Positions 6,569 through 9,988 of a stretch of 9,988 nt of DNA are shown piece by piece. The notes under the pieces were generated by a model. It was given only the letters and a program-made list of their open reading frames with translations. It was not told the DNA's origin and ran no database searches. The DNA comes from an uncultured Porphyromonadaceae bacterium (GTDB taxonomy: Bacteria; Bacteroidota; Bacteroidia; Bacteroidales; Muribaculaceae), in assembly GCA_947175455.1 (NCBI GenBank), contig CAMWMW010000026.1:1-9988 (forward strand), read 5' to 3'. The position numbers and the translations under genes were made by a program. Position 1 is the stretch's first letter. The number at the start of each line of letters is the position of its first letter.

Positions 6569-9500
6569 CTAATGCTTTGAGTTAAACTCTTCGTTAAGTC
6601 GCTTGCTACGCGCCATGTCAACTTTCTTTATCTCTGCGTTGGCATCAAGCGATTCCTGCGTGATGCCTGCCTTGAGATACTGCTGATAGGCTTCGTAATA
6701 TATTGAGTCGTAATAACGGTCGTCGGCACTGCGAGCTGAATATTCTGCGGCTGGCAGCGCGGCAAGTTCGTTTACTATACGCGCCACTTCCGCAAGCTCA
6801 TTTACATAATCCGACTCCGAATAACCTCCGGTTCCGGCATCTCCCGAGCCTCCGTTGTAGGCACGGTCGTAAGCCGCCTTGAGGTCGTTGCGGTTGAAGC
6901 CGTATCTCTTCAGCAACGCGTCTGTCTTCTTCGGGTCGCCGCCAAGGTCTTCGTAAACCTTTATCAGATACCAGTATTGGTAGGGCATCAGACGCGATTC
7001 GTGAGTCAACGCCACCCCGCCGAAGGTCATCGCTATATTCTGCTGATAGGCAACATACTGTATATAACGCTCCATCTGGCTCCAGATAAGATTACGCCCG
7101 TTCTCGGTAAGAGACTTGTCTCCGAGTTTTTTTCCAAGTTCTCCGTAGATTTCGGGAAGCGTCATCGCCACCGTTATGTCATAACGTGTCACATTCTCTG
7201 AAAGATTGCGCGTAAGAAGATTAACGGTGTTCAGTGCCTTCTTGTATTCCTCTTTGGCTCCCTTCTCATCTCCGGCGGTCGCCTTGCGGTCGCCCTGATA
7301 TATGAGTTCGGAAGCTACGTCAAGCATGGAGTTACGCGTGGTCACAAGCATTCGCCGCGCTGTCTCGTCGAAATAGGGTGTGCCTCCCGCAACGGCTTTG
7401 TCCGCACCGCCCCAGCGGTAATTGGTCACTACATCATATGCTCTGTCGGCACGCGCCGGAATACCTGACTGACGTGTGGGCACCAGCTGGTGAGTCATGC
7501 CTGTGGACCGCATGTAATCCCTCATGCCGAGATAATACTCGTCGCCGACTGTAGAGCACCAGTATATCGGACGGGGCCACCCTTCGGCGGCATTTGTGGC
7601 TATGATGTCAAGCATCAGAAGCTCACCGAGACCGACATACCCTTTTCTCGTTATGGCAGGGGCACCCGCAAGGTCTATGACAATCTCGTTGACAATCTCG
7701 GCGGAATCCTCCGGAGCCACAAGACCGCGTTTGATCACAGCCTCTTTGTCTACAGGTATGGTGACAACGCTCGACGGGAACTCGGGATAACGATAATCGG
7801 GATTATATGTCTTCCCTGAATAAATCAGTTTCAGACTCGACAGAAGATCTGCCGGCGCGCGCTCGCGCCCCGGAATGGTCACATCCATTCTTCCATAGGC
7901 ATAATCGGCGGGCGTGGCGGTGAAATGAACCGGAGACGCCTCGTAACTTTCCTGACGCATCTGGTTGGCATACCAGTCTGAAGCAAGATAACTGAGGTTT
8001 ATGATCTTAACATCCGGACGCACACCCTCTACCTCCTGGGCATACCAGAGCGGGAACGTATCGTTGTCTCCGTTGCAGAAGACTATGGCGTTCGGTTCAA
8101 GACTGTTCAGATAATTGATTGCGAAATCCCTCGCGGCATATCTCCCGCTGCGGTCATGGTCATCCCATGTCTGGCTTACCATCTGCACGGGCACAACTGC
8201 GCCGAGAATACACGCCGTGGCGGCACAATATACCGATGCCGAAGCGCGTTTGCGACTGCCCACAATAAATCTGATGATACTCCACAGACCTACCACTCCC
8301 ATGCCTATCCATATCGCATAGGCATAGAACGAACCCGCAAATGCGTAATCACGCTCTCGCGGCTGACCGGGGGGCTGGTTAAGATAGAGCACAATCGCGA
8401 TTCCGGTCATGAAAAACAGGAAGAACACAACCCAGAACTGCTCAATGCCGCGCTTGCCGGCGAATGCCTGCCATAAAAGACCTATAAGACCCAATATAAG
8501 CGGAAGCATGTAGTAAACATTGTGTCCGGGGTTGTTCTTACCAAGATCATCGGGAAGAAGCGACTGGTCTCCGAGACGGGCATTGTCGATGAAGGGTATT
8601 CCGGAAATCCAGTTGCCTGCATCAAGCTCGCCTGACTGATTCAGTATATCGTTCTGACGACCGGCGAAGTTCCACATGAAATAACGCATATACATGTGGA
8701 TAAGCTGGTAGTTGTAGAAATACTCGAGATTCTGCGCATATGTCGGACGATATCCCATTTTCTGTGGATATGTGACCTGACCTGTCACCTGATTCATATA
8801 AGGCTCACCCTGAAGGTCAGTCTCGGGAACTTTTTCACCCGTGACAGCATCGACTGCATAAAGCTCCTTCAGATTGGACGGTGTGGTGTCGAGTGTAACC
8901 CACTGCTTATACAAATCGCGGTGCATACGGCTGTATATACGCGGGAAAAGCATGTTCAGCTCGGGATTCATCCTGACCTCGGGCTTATAATCGCGTTTCA
9001 CGTAATAATCACCCCCTTTTTGCGCTTTTGCCGCATTCGAAGCCTGTTCGCCTGTAGTCAGGAAGCCGTATTCAGATGTAGGCACAGCCCCTTTCACTCC
9101 TTTAGCATACATCGGCTTACCCTTCTCCACCACCTGCTGATAGCTGGGATAATTGACAAGTACAGGAGACCCGTCCTCGCGATAGGTGACCGTATCGGTC
9201 ATGACTCCCATCAGTTTCTTCTGAGGACCCGAATAAAGAGTCTCGCCGTAAATCAAAGGATTCTCCCCATACTGCTCACGGTTAAGATATGATGCGAGGT
9301 CAAACACGTTGTCGGGAGAGTTCTGATTCATCGGCGTGTCCGCGCTCGAACGGATAAGAATAAGCGCGTAGCTGGAATAACCGATGAATATTACGGCAAT
9401 GCTCCACATCACATTACTCAATACTCTCAAAGGCAAGGGGCGTGCTCCGCGTATGAAGAGCCATGCGGCAAGCATGGCGGTCAGTATCCAGCCCAGCCAC

Positions 9501-9988
9501 CATCCGCTGCCCATAAAAAGCATGCCGGAAAGCGTGACTGCCGCAAGAAAGGACACCTTTATCATCAAGGCGGATTTCTGCCGCCAGAGAGTATACAAAG
9601 CCCAGCAGAATACCCCTGCCGTTAGGAAAGCATAAAACAGTGCGCCGCTGTTGAAGCTCAATCCGAAACCGTTCACAAACATCAGCTCGAACCGCTGCGC
9701 CATTTTTATAAATCCTGGCACAAGTCCGAAAAGAACCAAGGCAACTATGACGAAAGATACGCCAAGCGCGGCAAGCGACTTGACAAGATCCATATCTTTC
9801 CATTTTCTGTAGGCAAATACAAGCACAATCGCCGGTATGCAGAGAAGATTCAGCAGATGCACGGCAACACTGATACCGATCACATAGGCAATAAGTATCA
9901 GATACCTGTCGGAATGAGGCTCATCCGCCCTGTTCTCCCATTTGAGAATAAGCCAGAACACCAGAGCAGTGCAGAAAGAGGAGAACGC
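6569..9988 (-). CDS. DUF2723 (TMEM260-like) membrane glycosyltransferase, 5' partial
   Basis: The reading frame is open to the window edge, so 1139 residues are visible and the N-terminus is outside; numbers count from the edge. An internal GTG at 9961 is not the start, because the upstream codons continue the family sequence (AFSSFCTALVFWLILKW). The missing part should hold the DUF2723 N-terminal core, perhaps 150-170 residues. Visible hydrophobic segments are near 29-59, 68-89, 116-133, 140-159, 161-179, 189-212, 492-509, 517-535, 552-575 and 585-605. A large hydrophilic loop (about 213-491) contains MRYFMWNFAGRQND (434-447). NQPPGQPRERDY (537-548) and GDNDTFPLWYAQEVEG (640-655) are family hallmarks. 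Beyond 606 lies a large soluble region, probably periplasmic, with TPR-like helices (about 889-1037) and a Gly-rich linker near 1045-1055. Human TMEM260, of the same Pfam family, is a protein O-mannosyltransferase; a role in Bacteroidetes protein O-glycosylation or another membrane glycan transfer is inferred. The stop is TAG. Confidence 0.9.
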   Translation of the reverse strand, partial: AFSSFCTALVFWLILKWENRADEPHSDRYLILIAYVIGISVAVHLLNLLCIPAIVLVFAYRKWKDMDLVKSLAALGVSFVIVALVLFGLVPGFIKMAQRFELMFVNGFGLSFNSGALFYAFLTAGVFCWALYTLWRQKSALMIKVSFLAAVTLSGMLFMGSGWWLGWILTAMLAAWLFIRGARPLPLRVLSNVMWSIAVIFIGYSSYALILIRSSADTPMNQNSPDNVFDLASYLNREQYGENPLIYGETLYSGPQKKLMGVMTDTVTYREDGSPVLVNYPSYQQVVEKGKPMYAKGVKGAVPTSEYGFLTTGEQASNAAKAQKGGDYYVKRDYKPEVRMNPELNMLFPRIYSRMHRDLYKQWVTLDTTPSNLKELYAVDAVTGEKVPETDLQGEPYMNQVTGQVTYPQKMGYRPTYAQNLEYFYNYQLIHMYMRYFMWNFAGRQNDILNQSGELDAGNWISGIPFIDNARLGDQSLLPDDLGKNNPGHNVYYMLPLILGLIGLLWQAFAGKRGIEQFWVVFFLFFMTGIAIVLYLNQPPGQPRERDYAFAGSFYAYAIWIGMGVVGLWSIIRFIVGSRKRASASVYCAATACILGAVVPVQMVSQTWDDHDRSGRYAARDFAINYLNSLEPNAIVFCNGDNDTFPLWYAQEVEGVRPDVKIINLSYLASDWYANQMRQESYEASPVHFTATPADYAYGRMDVTIPGRERAPADLLSSLKLIYSGKTYNPDYRYPEFPSSVVTIPVDKEAVIKRGLVAPEDSAEIVNEIVIDLAGAPAITRKGYVGLGELLMLDIIATNAAEGWPRPIYWCSTVGDEYYLGMRDYMRSTGMTHQLVPTRQSGIPARADRAYDVVTNYRWGGADKAVAGGTPYFDETARRMLVTTRNSMLDVASELIYQGDRKATAGDEKGAKEEYKKALNTVNLLTRNLSENVTRYDITVAMTLPEIYGELGKKLGDKSLTENGRNLIWSQMERYIQYVAYQQNIAMTFGGVALTHESRLMPYQYWYLIKVYEDLGGDPKKTDALLKRYGFNRNDLKAAYDRAYNGGSGDAGTGGYSESDYVNELAEVARIVNELAALPAAEYSARSADDRYYDSIYYEAYQQYLKAGITQESLDANAEIKKVDMARSKRLNEEFNSKH

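Noticed and set aside
5989..6585. Plus-strand open frame of 198 codons opposite the deacetylase
   Set aside because: It is antisense to intact NodB motifs, runs through the hairpin and shows no recognisable domain.
8696..9292. Plus-strand open frame of 198 codons opposite the DUF2723 gene
   Set aside because: Although rich in hydrophobic residues, it mirrors the conserved loop of the DUF2723 protein and has no independent support.
9959..9961. GTG codon as the start of the DUF2723 gene
   Set aside because: The frame stays open to the window edge and upstream codons continue the family's sequence, so the true start is outside.

Overview
The window looks like chromosomal DNA from a member of the Bacteroidales. 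The evidence is the set of families (DUF2723, DUF4271, a hemD-like gene, a receiver/PEP-synthase-like protein), the lack of convincing Shine-Dalgarno sequences before the starts, and one internal match to the Bacteroidetes -7 promoter element. By eye the G+C content is moderate, which would suit a Muribaculaceae-type gut bacterium better than a low-G+C Bacteroides. That family-level placement is inference only.

All six genes lie on the minus strand, so transcription runs from high to low coordinates and coding fills nearly the whole window. In order of transcription they are: (1) a large membrane glycosyltransferase-like DUF2723 protein whose 5' end is cut by the window edge (9988-6569); (2) a small NodB-type polysaccharide deacetylase (6510-5890); (3) an extended short-chain dehydrogenase/epimerase (5883-4849); (4) a DUF4271 membrane protein (4808-3825); (5) a hemD-like uroporphyrinogen-III synthase (3764-3000); (6) a 991-residue protein joining two receiver-type domains to a pyruvate-phosphate-dikinase-type ATP-grasp domain (2990-15). 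The gaps are 58, 6, 40, 60 and 9 nt, which suggests one transcription unit or two nested ones. No gene-free stretch reaches 300 bases.

The first three genes read as envelope-glycan functions: a multi-pass transferase related to the TMEM260 protein O-mannosyltransferase family, a carbohydrate deacetylase and a nucleotide-sugar-type SDR enzyme. The last three are a membrane protein of unknown function, a tetrapyrrole-type enzyme and a probable signalling/ATP-dependent enzyme of unknown substrate. A perfect 11-bp inverted repeat sits in the gap between the DUF2723 gene and the deacetylase gene. A possible internal promoter lies in an AT-rich patch near the end of the DUF4271 gene and could drive hemD and the last gene separately.

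No tRNA, rRNA, CRISPR array, insertion sequence or sign of recent transfer was seen. The least explained element is the receiver-receiver-ATP-grasp protein, which keeps ATP-binding residues of PEP synthase but lacks the recognisable phosphohistidine and PEP-binding domains.
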